This document shows positions 51,837 to 61,084 of a stretch of 64,000 bases of DNA, piece by piece. Origin of the DNA: an uncultured Pelagibacteraceae bacterium (GTDB taxonomy: Bacteria; Pseudomonadota; Alphaproteobacteria; Pelagibacterales; Pelagibacteraceae); assembly GCA_902588895.1 (NCBI GenBank), contig CACIRC010000004.1, positions 1 to 64,000 on the forward strand, in the 5' to 3' direction. The notes beneath the pieces were generated by a model. That model searched no databases. It was not told the origin of the DNA and saw nothing but the letters and a program-made list of their open reading frames with translations. Numbering within the stretch: position 1 is the first letter of the stretch; the number at the start of each line of letters is the position of its first letter. The translations under genes and the position numbers were made by a program.

Positions 51837-53199
51837 ATGAAAAATAAATTTCCTAATGATTTTTTTTGGGGAACGGCTACAGCAAGTTACCAAATAGAGG
51901 GTGCTACAGATAAGGATGGAAAAAGCAAAAGTATTTGGGATACTTTTACACATATACCTGGAAAAGTTAAAAATAATGAAAACGGAGATACTGCTGTAGA
52001 CCATTATCATAGGTACGAAGAAGATATTGAGCTGATGGCTAATATAAATTTAAATTCATATAGATTTTCTTTAGCGTGGACCAGGATTATCCCTGAAGGG
52101 ATAGGTAAAATAAACCCTAAAGGAGTAGATTTTTATTCAAGGTTGATAGACAAGTGTTTAGAAAAAAATATTGAGCCTTTCATAACTTTATATCATTGGG
52201 ACCTTCCTCAATCACTGCAAGATAAAGGGGGTTGGGCAAATAGAGACATAACAAATATATTTTCAGATTATTCAGAGGCTATTGTTAAAAATTTTGGAGA
52301 TAGATGTAATCATTTTATCACATTTAATGAACCACAAGTTTTTACTATTCATGGATATGTAGATGGTTACATGGCTCCAGGATACAAAGATTTAGAAAAA
52401 TACTTTGCATCAATACATAATGTTAATGTTGCACATGGCAAAGCTTTTCAAGCAATGAAATCTTTAAATAACAATATAAAAATTGGCTGCACTTTTAATA
52501 TGGCACCATGTATTCCTGCCACAAAATCAAGTGAAGATCTTCATGCAACTAAATTATTCGATACTTATTGGAATAGATCATTTGCCGACCCTATGTATCT
52601 TGGAAGATATCCTGAATTACTAATTGATGATGTCTCAAAACATATTCAACAAGATGATATGAAAAATATTTTTCAAAAAAATGATTTTATTGGATTAAAT
52701 CATTATCAACATATTAGAATTAAAGCTGATAATAAAAGTTTACTTAAAGCAAGAGGAGCATTCAATGATGAATTGCCTTTTGGTCTTGAGGGCAAAGATG
52801 CAAAGTTAACTCTTATGGGATGGGAAATTGTTCCAGATGCTTATTATGATCAAATTATGGATTTAAAAAATAATTATGGAAATCCAGATATTTATCTAAC
52901 TGAAAATGGTGCAGCATATCCAGATTTAATAGAAAAAAAATGGAGAAATAAACGACACCGATCGTATTGATTATTTTAAAAAATATTTAAGTGCTGTAAA
53001 AAAATCTATTGATGATGGAGCTAAAGTTAAAAGTTACTTTGCATGGACATTCATGGATAATTTTGAATGGGCGTTAGGATTTGAAAAGAGATTTGGAATA
53101 GTGCATGTTGATTTTAAAACTTTAAAAAGAACACCTAAAAAATCGTACTATTTTTTCAAAAAGCTTGTAGAACAAAATTCAATTCCTTTTGATTTTTAA
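51837..53199 (+). pseudogene. Glycoside hydrolase family 1 (beta-glucosidase), frameshifted
   Basis: The GH1 hallmarks are complete: N-terminal FFWGTATASYQIEG, the acid/base Glu165 in TFNEPQ, and nucleophile Glu356 in LTENG. The frame breaks in a run of eight A (52933-52940) and stops at 52968. With one A fewer, the frame continues through DTDRIDYF, the GH1 C-terminal YFAWTFMDNFEWALGF and ends at a TAA at 53197-53199, for a normal 453-aa enzyme. So it is a recent frameshift, an error in a homopolymer, or slippage-dependent expression. It starts one base after the GH4 stop. Confidence 0.9.
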
Positions 53200-53238
53200 T
53201 TTATTAAATCTAAATAAAAACTTACTTAAAAAGATAAA

Positions 53239-54315
53239 TTATTTAAAAGCTAAATTATTTTCGTCAAATAAATGACATTTATTTAAATCAAAACTTAAGT
53301 TTAAATTGTCTCCAATATTAGCTGAATTCTCACCATCTGTTTGAACAACTAATGGTTCTCCATCTTTCTCTAAATATAGAAATGTAGATGAACCCAATTT
53401 TTCAATTACGAACACCTTGCTATTCCAGCATTTTTCACCAGTATTAATTAATATATGTTCAGGTCTGATACCAATCTTTACACTATCGCCAGGTGAAACT
53501 TTATCTGAAGTTTTTGGAACAATAATTTTTCCTTGTCCTGAAATTTCAACTTCAGTTCCAGAGCTATTAGAGCTTATAACTTTAGAATTGATAAAGTTCA
53601 TCTTTGGTGAACCAATAAAACCACCAACAAATAAATTTTCTGGTTCATTGTATAATTTTAAAGGTGATCCTTTTTGAGATACTATTCCATGATCTAATAC
53701 AACTATGTCATCTGCAAGTGTCATTGCTTCAGTTTGATCGTGAGTAACATAAATCATCGTTGCATTTAATTGGTCATGTAATTTAGCAAGCTCTACTCTC
53801 ATCTGAACTCTTAAAGCTGCATCTAAATTAGATAAAGGTTCATCAAATAAAAATACTTTTGGCTTTCTTGTAATTGCTCTACCAATTGCAACTCTTTGTC
53901 TTTGTCCTCCTGACAACTGTTTTGGTTTTCTCTCCAAGTATTCTTCAATTTGAAGAATTTTAGCAGCCTCCATAACTCTCTCTGTAATTTCTTCTCTAGA
54001 TTTTTTTTCAATCTCTAAACCAAAAGCCATGTTATCGAACACTGTCATGTGTGGATACAAAGCATATGATTGAAAGACCATTGCTATATTTCTTTCTGAT
54101 GGTGGAAGATCATTAATAACTTGTCCATCAATTGAAATTGTTCCTGAGTTAACCTCTTCTAAACCAGCAATCATCCTTAGCATTGTTGATTTACCACAGC
54201 CACTTGGTCCAACAAATACAGTGAAAGATTCACTTTTAATTTCTAAAGACACATCTTTAATTACATGTGTGGACCCAAAAGATTTATTAATTTTCGAAAT
54301 ATTTATCTCTGCCAT
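53239..54315 (-). CDS. Sugar ABC transporter ATP-binding protein (MsmK/UgpC/MalK-like)
   Basis: A 358-aa ATPase: Walker A GPSGCGKST, Q-loop VFQSYALYPHMTV, signature LSGGQRQRVAIGRA, Walker B VFLFDEPLSNLD, switch His in VTHDQTEAM. The C-terminal ~120 residues form the OB-type regulatory domain of MalK-like proteins (VKIGIRPEHILI). It is convergent with the sugar operon, yet no other CUT1 ATPase is nearby, so it probably drives that transporter. The upstream gap 54316-54569 shows only AT-rich sequence and a promoter. Confidence 0.94.
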   Translation of the reverse strand: MAEINISKINKSFGSTHVIKDVSLEIKSESFTVFVGPSGCGKSTMLRMIAGLEEVNSGTISIDGQVINDLPPSERNIAMVFQSYALYPHMTVFDNMAFGLEIEKKSREEITERVMEAAKILQIEEYLERKPKQLSGGQRQRVAIGRAITRKPKVFLFDEPLSNLDAALRVQMRVELAKLHDQLNATMIYVTHDQTEAMTLADDIVVLDHGIVSQKGSPLKLYNEPENLFVGGFIGSPKMNFINSKVISSNSSGTEVEISGQGKIIVPKTSDKVSPGDSVKIGIRPEHILINTGEKCWNSKVFVIEKLGSSTFLYLEKDGEPLVVQTDGENSANIGDNLNLSFDLNKCHLFDENNLAFK

Positions 54316-54516
54316 CTTAAGTTAATATTATTTTTAAGTATTTATTAATAACCTCTAGTTTAAATTTAAGTTCTATTAAAATTTAAAATAAAAATAAATC
54401 TATATATAAAGGTGCACAACTAATATGAAAATTTAAAATACTATCTCAAGTTGTAATTTCTCAAATATTAATTTTAAAATTAATATATTTAAAATCAACA
54501 TAACTAATATTTAATT

Positions 54517-54544
54517 TTTTCATTAATTATTTTTCTTCTATAAT
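54517..54544 (+). promoter_or_regulatory. Predicted sigma-70 promoter of the GYD gene
   Basis: TTTTCA (54517-54522) and a consensus TATAAT (54539-54544) are 16 bases apart. The gene then has AGGAGG at 54559-54564, the strongest Shine-Dalgarno I noticed in the window, five bases before the ATG. High expression is likely. Confidence 0.6.
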
Positions 54545-54569
54545 GTTACTTTATAAGTAGGAGGTAACT

Positions 54570-54896
54570 ATGGCTAAATTTATAGTAATGGGCAATTATA
54601 CAGCTCAAGCTTTTAAAGGATTTATAGGTAATCCAGATCAAGACAGGGCTGCAGCAGCTACTGCTTTATCAGAGGCAGTAGGAGGAAAGATGGAATCTTT
54701 TATGATCACAAGAGGAGCTTATGATTTTGTAGGAGTTGTGAGTGGTAGCATTGGATTTGAAGGTGCAGCAGCAGTTAAGCTAGCAGTTGAAGCTTCTGGA
54801 GCTATAACAAATTTTACCATATTAGAAGAAATGGATATGGGTAAAGCTGCCGGCATGGCATCAAAAGCTATGGCTAATTATAAACCAGCAGGTTAA
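54570..54896 (+). CDS. GYD domain protein
   Basis: A 108-aa protein of the GYD family (PF08734 type), a ferredoxin-like fold of unknown function. Seen are FIVMGNYTAQAFKGF at the start, the central GAYDFVGVVSG strand and an Ala-rich end. It is not membrane bound and has no signal peptide. Preceded by a strong promoter and ribosome site, and followed by a large hairpin and moaA. Any link with molybdenum cofactor is only by position. Confidence 0.85.
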   Translation: MAKFIVMGNYTAQAFKGFIGNPDQDRAAAATALSEAVGGKMESFMITRGAYDFVGVVSGSIGFEGAAAVKLAVEASGAITNFTILEEMDMGKAAGMASKAMANYKPAG

Positions 54897-54904
54897 AGCT
54901 AGAT

Positions 54905-54959
54905 TTTAAGTTAATTCTATCATGATTAATTTTATTAATTATGATAGCTTTAACTTAAA
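54905..54959 (+). other. Long hairpin covering the GYD-moaA gap and moaA start
   Basis: A 10-bp outer stem (TTTAAGTTAA with TTAACTTAAA) and a 14-bp inner stem (CTATCATGATTAAT with ATTAATTATGATAG, one G-U pair) are joined by a 2x2 internal loop and closed by UUU. The outer stem includes the A of the moaA ATG. It could sequester translation initiation, act as a terminator, or both; there is no U-run. Confidence 0.7.
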
Positions 54960-55951
54960 TGAAAATGTTAAGAGATAGTTTTGGTAGGTCTTTTCCATAT
55001 ATAAGACTTTCGATTACCGATGTATGTAATTTTAAGTGTGGGTATTGTCTACCTAATGGTTATCAAGTTGATAAGAGCGATAATAGAAAATTTCTTCACT
55101 TAGAGGAAATTAGACGTTTAGCAAAAGTTTTTTCAAAATTGGGTGTATGCAAAATTAGACTTACTGGAGGTGAACCAACGGTAAGAAAAGATTTTTTTGA
55201 TATAATCAATATCTTAAAAAATGAAGCTGGAATAAAAAAAGTTGTAATTACCACAAACGGTTATCATTTAGATCAAAAAGCAAAGATGTTAGTAGATAGT
55301 GGCTTAAACGGTATTAATATTAGTATTGATAGTCTAGATAGAAATACATTCAAAAATGTTACAGGTCATGATCGATTACCAGAGATTTTAAAAGGAATTA
55401 ACATCCTACAAGATTTAAATTTTGAAAATATTAAAATTAATGCAGTTCTTTTAAATGGAATAAATGCATCAGAAAAAGATTTTAGGTCTTGGGGAGAATT
55501 TATAAAAAAGAACAAAGTGGATTTTAGATACATAGAACTAATGCAAACAGGTGATAACCTAGATTATTTTAGAAAATATCATGTATCTTCAAAAATTTTT
55601 AAAGAATACTTAAATAAAAATAATTGGATTTATCAAACCTTAGGTAAAGATGCTGGGCCGTCACTAAATTATATCAATCCAGAATACAAAGGGAAATTTG
55701 GAATTATAGCGCCCTACTCTAAAGATTTTTGTAGAAGCTGTAATAGATTAAGAATTACATCAAGAGGGGATCTTAGATTATGCCTATTTGGAAATACTGG
55801 AATAAGTATAAGACATTTATTACAAAAAGATGATCAAATTGAAGAATTACAAGATCTTATAATGGGTCAAATGAAATTTAAAAAAGAATCTCACCATTTG
55901 GAACTAGGCGAAACTGGTTTAACTAAAAATTTATCTACCACGGGTGGCTAA
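54959..55951 (+). CDS. moaA: GTP 3',8-cyclase MoaA
   Basis: A radical-SAM enzyme for the first step of molybdenum cofactor synthesis. The radical-SAM cluster is Cys23, Cys27, Cys30 in DVCNFKCGYC, with RLTGGEPTVRKD after it. The C-terminal second cluster uses the FCRSCNRLRITSRGDLRLC cysteines, and the protein ends in the required Gly-Gly. Length 330 aa is normal. No clear Shine-Dalgarno is seen; the ATG lies at the edge of a long hairpin. The gene overlaps moaC by one base. Confidence 0.95.
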   Translation: MKMLRDSFGRSFPYIRLSITDVCNFKCGYCLPNGYQVDKSDNRKFLHLEEIRRLAKVFSKLGVCKIRLTGGEPTVRKDFFDIINILKNEAGIKKVVITTNGYHLDQKAKMLVDSGLNGINISIDSLDRNTFKNVTGHDRLPEILKGINILQDLNFENIKINAVLLNGINASEKDFRSWGEFIKKNKVDFRYIELMQTGDNLDYFRKYHVSSKIFKEYLNKNNWIYQTLGKDAGPSLNYINPEYKGKFGIIAPYSKDFCRSCNRLRITSRGDLRLCLFGNTGISIRHLLQKDDQIEELQDLIMGQMKFKKESHHLELGETGLTKNLSTTGG

Positions 55952-56496
55952 TGTCAAAATTAAAAATTATAAATCAAGAAGAACTTAAAGATTGGGCGAA
56001 AGAAATATTTCAAAAAAACTCTTTCAATATGGTTGATGTTTCTTCAAAAAAAGAAACTTTTAGAAGAGCACTTGCGTCAGGTAAAATTTATGTTGGAAAA
56101 GAGGTTTTTGATCTAATTAAAAATAAGAAGATGCCTAAAGGAGATCCTATTACTTTAGCTGAGGTATCAGCTGTGTTGGGTGTAAAAAAAACAAGTGAAC
56201 TTATTCCTCTATGTCACCCACTTCCAATTGACCATACAGCTACTAAAATAATTATGAATGAATTAGACAGTTCATTAGAAGTCTTTTGCGTAGTTTCTGC
56301 AGTAGCAAAAACAGGTGTTGAAATGGAAGCTATAATGGGTGTTAACTCTGCCTTAATCACAATTTATGATTTAAGCAAAATAGTAAATCCACATCTTAAA
56401 ATTGATAACGTAAAATTATTAATTAAAGAAGGTGGAAAAAGTGGATTATGGAAAAACCCTGATGGTCTCCCAGATTTTTTAAAAAATATTTTTTAA
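55951..56496 (+). CDS. moaC: Cyclic pyranopterin monophosphate synthase MoaC
   Basis: MoaC turns the MoaA product into cyclic pyranopterin monophosphate. The family hallmarks are present: NMVDVSSKKETFRRA near residue 26, ELIPLCHPLPIDH, and VAKTGVEMEAIMGVNSAL. About 20 residues at the N-terminus (ELKDWAKEIFQ region) are extra compared with many MoaC proteins. One-base overlaps join it to moaA and moaD. Confidence 0.95.
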   Translation: MSKLKIINQEELKDWAKEIFQKNSFNMVDVSSKKETFRRALASGKIYVGKEVFDLIKNKKMPKGDPITLAEVSAVLGVKKTSELIPLCHPLPIDHTATKIIMNELDSSLEVFCVVSAVAKTGVEMEAIMGVNSALITIYDLSKIVNPHLKIDNVKLLIKEGGKSGLWKNPDGLPDFLKNIF

Positions 56497-56765
56497 TGAA
56501 AATATCAGTTGAACTGTTTGGCGCAGCTAGAGAATTTAGTACTAAATCACATTTAGATTTTGAATTAATTGAAAATTCCTCAATAAAAGATCTTAGAAAC
56601 CAAATGATAGAGTTTATTGATATTAAATTTAAAGGAAATGAAACTTTTAAAAAAATTATAAAATCATCGGCTTTTTGTTCGTCTGATGATAAAATTGTCT
56701 CAGACAATTATAAAATAGTTAAAAAACAAAACTTTAGCATTATACCTCCTATAGGAGGCGGTTAA
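56496..56765 (+). CDS. moaD: Molybdopterin synthase small subunit MoaD
   Basis: An 89-aa ubiquitin-fold protein that carries the sulfur as a C-terminal thiocarboxylate. It ends IPPIGGG, which matches the GG tail needed for activation. FGAAREFS near the start is typical. It overlaps moaC and moaE by one base each. Confidence 0.93.
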   Translation: MKISVELFGAAREFSTKSHLDFELIENSSIKDLRNQMIEFIDIKFKGNETFKKIIKSSAFCSSDDKIVSDNYKIVKKQNFSIIPPIGGG

Positions 56766-57211
56766 TGCTACATACTAAAATTATTGATGCTTCAAAAAAA
56801 GAGAAGATAGAAATTTCAAAAGCAGAAAATTTTTTAAATCAATCGAAATTTGGCGCTGTAATATATTTTGTTGGGACTGTAAGAGATTTAAATGAAAATA
56901 AAACAGTTACTGGTATTACCTATGATGCCAAAGAAAGTATGGTTATAAAAAGTTTTGAAGAAATTTATGAAGAAGCCGATAACAAGCTAAATATTAGAGA
57001 AAAAGCAGTATTTATTGAGCATGTTAAAGGATATGTAGGTTTAAAAGAAAAAAGCATCATTATTGGTGTAGCTTGCAAACATAGGGATCAAGCTTTTGTA
57101 TTATCTAGATATATAATTGAAGAAATTAAAAAAAGATCTCCTATTTGGAAAAAAGAGCATTATGAAAATGAGGACAGTGAGTGGTTAAAAGGAATATCTC
57201 TAAATAATTAA
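56765..57211 (+). CDS. moaE: Molybdopterin synthase large subunit MoaE
   Basis: A 148-aa protein with MoaE blocks: FGAVIYFVGTVRDLNE, GITYDAKESMV, IEHVKGYVGLKEKSI, and PIWKKEHYENEDSEW at the C-terminus with the active-site Lys. It forms the molybdopterin synthase with MoaD. msrP begins one base downstream. Confidence 0.95.
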   Translation: MLHTKIIDASKKEKIEISKAENFLNQSKFGAVIYFVGTVRDLNENKTVTGITYDAKESMVIKSFEEIYEEADNKLNIREKAVFIEHVKGYVGLKEKSIIIGVACKHRDQAFVLSRYIIEEIKKRSPIWKKEHYENEDSEWLKGISLNN

Positions 57212-57212
57212 A

Positions 57213-58118
57213 ATGATAAAATTTAAAAATTCAGAAATTACACCAGAGAATATTTATAAAAAAAGAAGATCTTTCATTAAATCTATAGGTCTTAGTGCAA
57301 GCACATTAGCAATGTCCGCTATACCCTTTGTAAATAAATCTTTAGCAAGTGAGAGAGATAAATTAACAAGTTATAAAGACATAACGACTTATAATAATTA
57401 TTATGAGTTTGGAACATCAAAGAGTGATCCTCATAGAAATTCTCAAATATTTAAAACAACTCCTTGGGATATAACTATTGAGGGTGAAGTTGAAAAACCA
57501 ATAAAATTATCTATGGAAGAAATCTCAGAAATGTTTATTTCTGAGGAAAGAATATATCGATTAAGATGTGTTGAGGGTTGGTCTATGGTTATTCCATGGA
57601 TGGGTTTTTCTTTAAGTAAATTACTATCAAAAGTAAATCCAACTAATAAAGCAAAATTTGTTGAATTTGAAAGTGTGTATGACCCTGCACAAATGAAAGG
57701 TCAAAGATACCCTGTTTTAAACTGGCCTTACAATGAAGGTTTAAGAATTGATGAAGCCATGCATCCTTTGACAACAGTAGTGACAGGTTTATATGGCAAG
57801 AAACTACCTAATCAAAACGGAGCACCACTAAGAATTTTTATTCCTTGGAAGTATGGCTTTAAAAGTGCAAAAGCTATTGTTAAAATTAAATTTGTCGAAA
57901 ACATGCCTACCTCATCATGGATGTGGGCTTCGCCTAGAGAATATGGATTTTACTCAAATGTTAATCCCAATGTTGATCACCCAAGATGGTCTCAAGCAAC
58001 TGAAAGAATAATAGGCGAAGGTGTTTGGGCACCTAGAGTAAAGACCTTAATGTTTAATGGTTATGGAGATGAAGTTGCAAGTCTTTATAGCGGCATGGAT
58101 CTAAAAAAAAATTATTAA
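57213..58118 (+). CDS. msrP: Protein-methionine-sulfoxide reductase catalytic subunit MsrP
   Basis: A periplasmic molybdoenzyme that repairs oxidised methionines in exported proteins. A twin-arginine signal is visible (KKRRSFIKSIG, Arg18-Arg19), so it is folded with its cofactor before export. The molybdenum-ligand Cys119 lies in YRLRCVEGWSM, followed by PWMGFSL and the FIPWKYGFKSAKAIVKI block. Length 301 aa is typical. It follows moaE directly, linking cofactor synthesis to its user. Confidence 0.94.
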   Translation: MIKFKNSEITPENIYKKRRSFIKSIGLSASTLAMSAIPFVNKSLASERDKLTSYKDITTYNNYYEFGTSKSDPHRNSQIFKTTPWDITIEGEVEKPIKLSMEEISEMFISEERIYRLRCVEGWSMVIPWMGFSLSKLLSKVNPTNKAKFVEFESVYDPAQMKGQRYPVLNWPYNEGLRIDEAMHPLTTVVTGLYGKKLPNQNGAPLRIFIPWKYGFKSAKAIVKIKFVENMPTSSWMWASPREYGFYSNVNPNVDHPRWSQATERIIGEGVWAPRVKTLMFNGYGDEVASLYSGMDLKKNY

Positions 58119-58124
58119 ATTAAA

Positions 58125-58706
58125 TTGAGAAGATATTATAAAACTCTAGTTTTTTTTCTCTCTCTTTGGCCACTTTATGTAATTTCTTATCAAATAATTT
58201 TTAATCAACTAGGTCCGGAGCCTGTTGATAGAATCATAAATCACTTTGGAGAATGGACTTTGATTTTTATTCTTTTGACTCTTTCAATGACACCGCTTAA
58301 GAAAATCACAAAGTCAGTAGAGTGTATCAAGTTTAGAAGAATGCTTGGTTTGTTCACGTTTTTTTATGCATCTATTCATATGTTAAGTTATGTTGGTCTT
58401 GATTACAGATTTGATTTTGAGCCGCTAATAAATGATGTTTTGAAGAAGAAGTTTATCTTTATAGGATTTTCAGCTTGGCTATTATTAATTCCACTTGCTA
58501 TAACCTCATCTGAGAGAATGGTTAGACTGTTAAAACAAAATTGGAAAAAAATTCATAGATTAATTTATATAATTGGGATTTTTGGTGTACTTCATTATAT
58601 TTGGCTATCAAAAACAATATTTTTTAAACCACTAATATTTTTAATACTTTTAATTATTCTTTTACTTTTTAGGATTAAAATTACTAAATCAGTTTCTAAA
58701 ATCTGA
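58125..58706 (+). CDS. msrQ: Heme-binding membrane subunit MsrQ
   Basis: A 193-aa protein with five or six membrane helices and conserved histidines in FYASIHMLSYVGLDY and HRLIYIIGIFGVLHYIW, which bind heme. It passes electrons from the quinone pool or flavin reductase to MsrP. It starts with TTG, six bases after msrP. Its 3' end overlaps the convergent mocA-like gene by 18 bases. Confidence 0.9.
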   Translation: MRRYYKTLVFFLSLWPLYVISYQIIFNQLGPEPVDRIINHFGEWTLIFILLTLSMTPLKKITKSVECIKFRRMLGLFTFFYASIHMLSYVGLDYRFDFEPLINDVLKKKFIFIGFSAWLLLIPLAITSSERMVRLLKQNWKKIHRLIYIIGIFGVLHYIWLSKTIFFKPLIFLILLIILLLFRIKITKSVSKI

Positions 58707-59264
58707 AACTTTATCAAAATCTTTAAAGGATTTAAGGCTGCTTGTATTAATAAAATTTGTTCTATTTTTAAGCCTTTTAACCATAAATTTTGCTCCAAAC
58801 TGACCTTTAATATTTTTAAATTTTTTTATCAAAGAAATATCAAAACCAATGGGATTACCTAGTCTATTTTTATAATTTAATGCGTGGACTAAAAATTTTT
58901 TAGTTTTTATAGATCTGCAAATTTTATTTATATCTGATAGTTTAACAAATGGCATATCTGACTGAGCTACAATAAAGCCATCGTCGTTTTTAGATATTTT
59001 TTTTAATCCCACTTTTATAGAAGAGGCCATTCCTTTTTTGTAGTTTTTGTTATAGGTAAAAATAATCTTTTTATTTTTTTTTATTATTTTTTTTACTTCT
59101 TTAAATTGATGACCAAGAACTATAATAATTTTATTTGCTTTACTTTTTTTTAATACATTTAGTGAATAATTAATTAGAGGTTTTTTTTTATATAACTTAA
59201 TAAGTTTATTTTCTGATTTCATTCTTTGAGATAGACCAGCAGCAAGTAATATAACTTTAATCAC
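58689..59264 (-). CDS. MocA/MobA-like molybdenum cofactor nucleotidyltransferase
   Basis: A 191-aa NTP transferase: LLAAGLSQRMKSENKLIKLY at the N-terminus (the G-x-S-x-R-M-x-x-x-K pattern), and the SDMPFVK metal site. It matches the MocA group, which makes molybdopterin cytosine dinucleotide for xanthine-dehydrogenase-type enzymes; the downstream position in the cox/xdhC operon supports this over MobA. Lysine content is very high. Four bases overlap the xdhC C-terminal gene. Confidence 0.87.
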   Translation of the reverse strand: MIKVILLAAGLSQRMKSENKLIKLYKKKPLINYSLNVLKKSKANKIIIVLGHQFKEVKKIIKKNKKIIFTYNKNYKKGMASSIKVGLKKISKNDDGFIVAQSDMPFVKLSDINKICRSIKTKKFLVHALNYKNRLGNPIGFDISLIKKFKNIKGQFGAKFMVKRLKNRTNFINTSSLKSFKDFDKVSDFRN

Positions 59265-59941
59265 TTTTTATAAGTTTGTGATACTAATTGGGCTATAATA
59301 GATAAAGCAATTTCTGGAGCAGATTTACCACCGAGCTTAATACCAATTGGTCCGTGAATTGAATTAATTTCATCATTATTAAATCCAGCTTCGGCTAATC
59401 TTTGACATCTATTTTCGTGAGTTTTTTTACTGCCAAGTGCTCCAATATAATAAAATTTATTTTTTAATGCGTATTGCAAAGCAGGATCATCTATTTTTGG
59501 ATCATGTGTTAAAGCTATTAAGGCTGTACTTGAATTTGTTTCAATTTCTTCAAAAGCTTCTTTTGGCCATTTGTTAATAACTTTAATTTCAGGAAATCTT
59601 TGCTCAGATGCAAAATATCCTCTTGGATCTATGATACTAATTTCAAAATTTAAACTTTTTGCAAAATCAACTAAATATTGTGCAATATGCACAGCCCCAA
59701 CAATAATTACTTTTATTGGTTTTATATAAGTTTCAACAAATATCTCTGAATTTTCTATAACGCCGTTTTTTTTTGATTTAAAAAAATTTTCTATTTCATC
59801 AGCATATTTTGAAAATTCTCCTTTTGGAGAAGTGCCGGGTAAATAAATTTCACTATCACCATTTTCTAAATTTGTAAGAATTGCAAACTCAGTTTTTGAT
59901 GATTTTTTTTTTAATATTTCTTCAAGTGTTTTAATTTTCAT
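59261..59941 (-). CDS. XdhC/CoxI C-terminal (Rossmann) domain protein
   Basis: A 226-aa protein with the C-terminal NAD-binding-like domain of XdhC: VGAVHIAQYLVDFAKSL, IDPRGYFASEQRFPE, LTHDPKIDDPALQ, YYIGALGSKKTHENR and the Gly-Pro-Ile-Gly-Leu-type IHGPIGIKLGGKSAPEIALSI. XdhC-family proteins bind and sulfurate molybdenum cofactor before insertion into xanthine-dehydrogenase-type enzymes. Usually the two XdhC domains are in one chain; here the N-terminal domain is a separate gene upstream, overlapping by one base. Confidence 0.92.
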   Translation of the reverse strand: MKIKTLEEILKKKSSKTEFAILTNLENGDSEIYLPGTSPKGEFSKYADEIENFFKSKKNGVIENSEIFVETYIKPIKVIIVGAVHIAQYLVDFAKSLNFEISIIDPRGYFASEQRFPEIKVINKWPKEAFEEIETNSSTALIALTHDPKIDDPALQYALKNKFYYIGALGSKKTHENRCQRLAEAGFNNDEINSIHGPIGIKLGGKSAPEIALSIIAQLVSQTYKK

Positions 59942-60270
59942 TAGTGTATCTGCTCAATATATACCGCTATTTCTCCGCCACATGCTAGACCCACTTCCCA
60001 CGCGCTCTCATTCGAAACTTTAAACTCTATTTTTTTACAAGGCTTGTTTTCTTTAATTAATGATAGACATTCGCTCACAACTGCAGACTCCACACATCCT
60101 CCAGAAACTGATCCTGAAAAATCTCCTTTTTCGTTCACAATCATTCTGCTACCAACTTGTCTAGGTGATGATCCCCAGGTTTGAATTACTGTTGCTAAAA
60201 CTACTTTTTGATTAGCGTTGATCCAATCTTGAGCTTCGTCTAATATTTTCTCATCAAATGAATTTTTCAT
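59941..60270 (-). CDS. XdhC/CoxI N-terminal domain protein
   Basis: A 109-aa protein equal to the N-terminal XdhC/CoxI domain: VLATVIQTWGSSPRQVGSRM and FSGSVSGGCVESAVVSECL, with the conserved Cys in the SGGCVE loop that is linked to cofactor sulfur handling. It probably works with the downstream gene product as a two-part XdhC. It begins 21 bases after the coxM-like gene. Confidence 0.92.
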   Translation of the reverse strand: MKNSFDEKILDEAQDWINANQKVVLATVIQTWGSSPRQVGSRMIVNEKGDFSGSVSGGCVESAVVSECLSLIKENKPCKKIEFKVSNESAWEVGLACGGEIAVYIEQIH

Positions 60271-60291
60271 CTGATAAAATATAGTTTCTAT

Positions 60292-61077
60292 CTAACAAGC
60301 ATCAACGGCTTTTTTAGCCTGAGTGACAACTAAACTAGCTCTAAATTCTGCAGAAGCATGCATATCAGTGTTCATTTCTGAACTATCTAGATCCATTCCA
60401 TCTATTGAAGAAGAGGAAAAATTACCCGATAGAGCTTTCGACATTTCTTTATCATTATAAACACATGATTTTGCACCAGTAACTGCAACGTTTACATCTC
60501 CTTTATGTTTAGCCACATATACTCCAACGATTGCATATCTAGATGCAGGATTAGGATGTTTTTGATAGCTAGATTTTTCTGGTATTTGAAATTCTATAGC
60601 TTCAATTAACTCACCCTTTTTTAAAGCTGTCTCAAACATTCCTTTAAAAAACTTTGCCGCTTCAATTTTTCTTTCGTTCGTATGTATTGTTGCGTTTAAA
60701 GCTATACATGCAGATGGATAATCAGCTGATGGATCGTTATTTGCAATTGAACCACCTATCGTTCCTCTATTTCTTACTTGTGGATCACCAATTCCTTCAG
60801 CCAAACTAGACAATGATGGAATTGCTTTTTTAACATCTTTAGAATTTGAAACTTCAACATGTTTAGTTGCAGCTCCTATTGTAACTGATTTGCCACTTAC
60901 TTTTATACCACTTAATTTTTTAATATTTTTTATATCAATTAAATCTTTGTAAGTAGCCAATCCTAATTTCATTGAAGGAATAGTAGTCATTCCTCCTGCT
61001 AGAAAAGCAGAACTAGATGAAGCAAGTTTAGATGCCTCTTTACTATCTTTTGCTGAATGATAATTAAAATCTTTCAT
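60292..61077 (-). CDS. coxM: FAD-binding medium subunit of CO/xanthine dehydrogenase family
   Basis: A 261-aa FAD subunit of the molybdenum hydroxylase. The FAD-binding signatures are AGGMT (residues 27-31) and TIGGSIANNDP (106-116), which hold the FAD pyrophosphate. The protein lacks any fused iron-sulfur domain, as expected for CoxM/CutM. It sits between coxL and the xdhC genes with seven bases before it. Confidence 0.92.
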   Translation of the reverse strand: MKDFNYHSAKDSKEASKLASSSSAFLAGGMTTIPSMKLGLATYKDLIDIKNIKKLSGIKVSGKSVTIGAATKHVEVSNSKDVKKAIPSLSSLAEGIGDPQVRNRGTIGGSIANNDPSADYPSACIALNATIHTNERKIEAAKFFKGMFETALKKGELIEAIEFQIPEKSSYQKHPNPASRYAIVGVYVAKHKGDVNVAVTGAKSCVYNDKEMSKALSGNFSSSSIDGMDLDSSEMNTDMHASAEFRASLVVTQAKKAVDAC

Positions 61078-61084
61078 AAACCTC

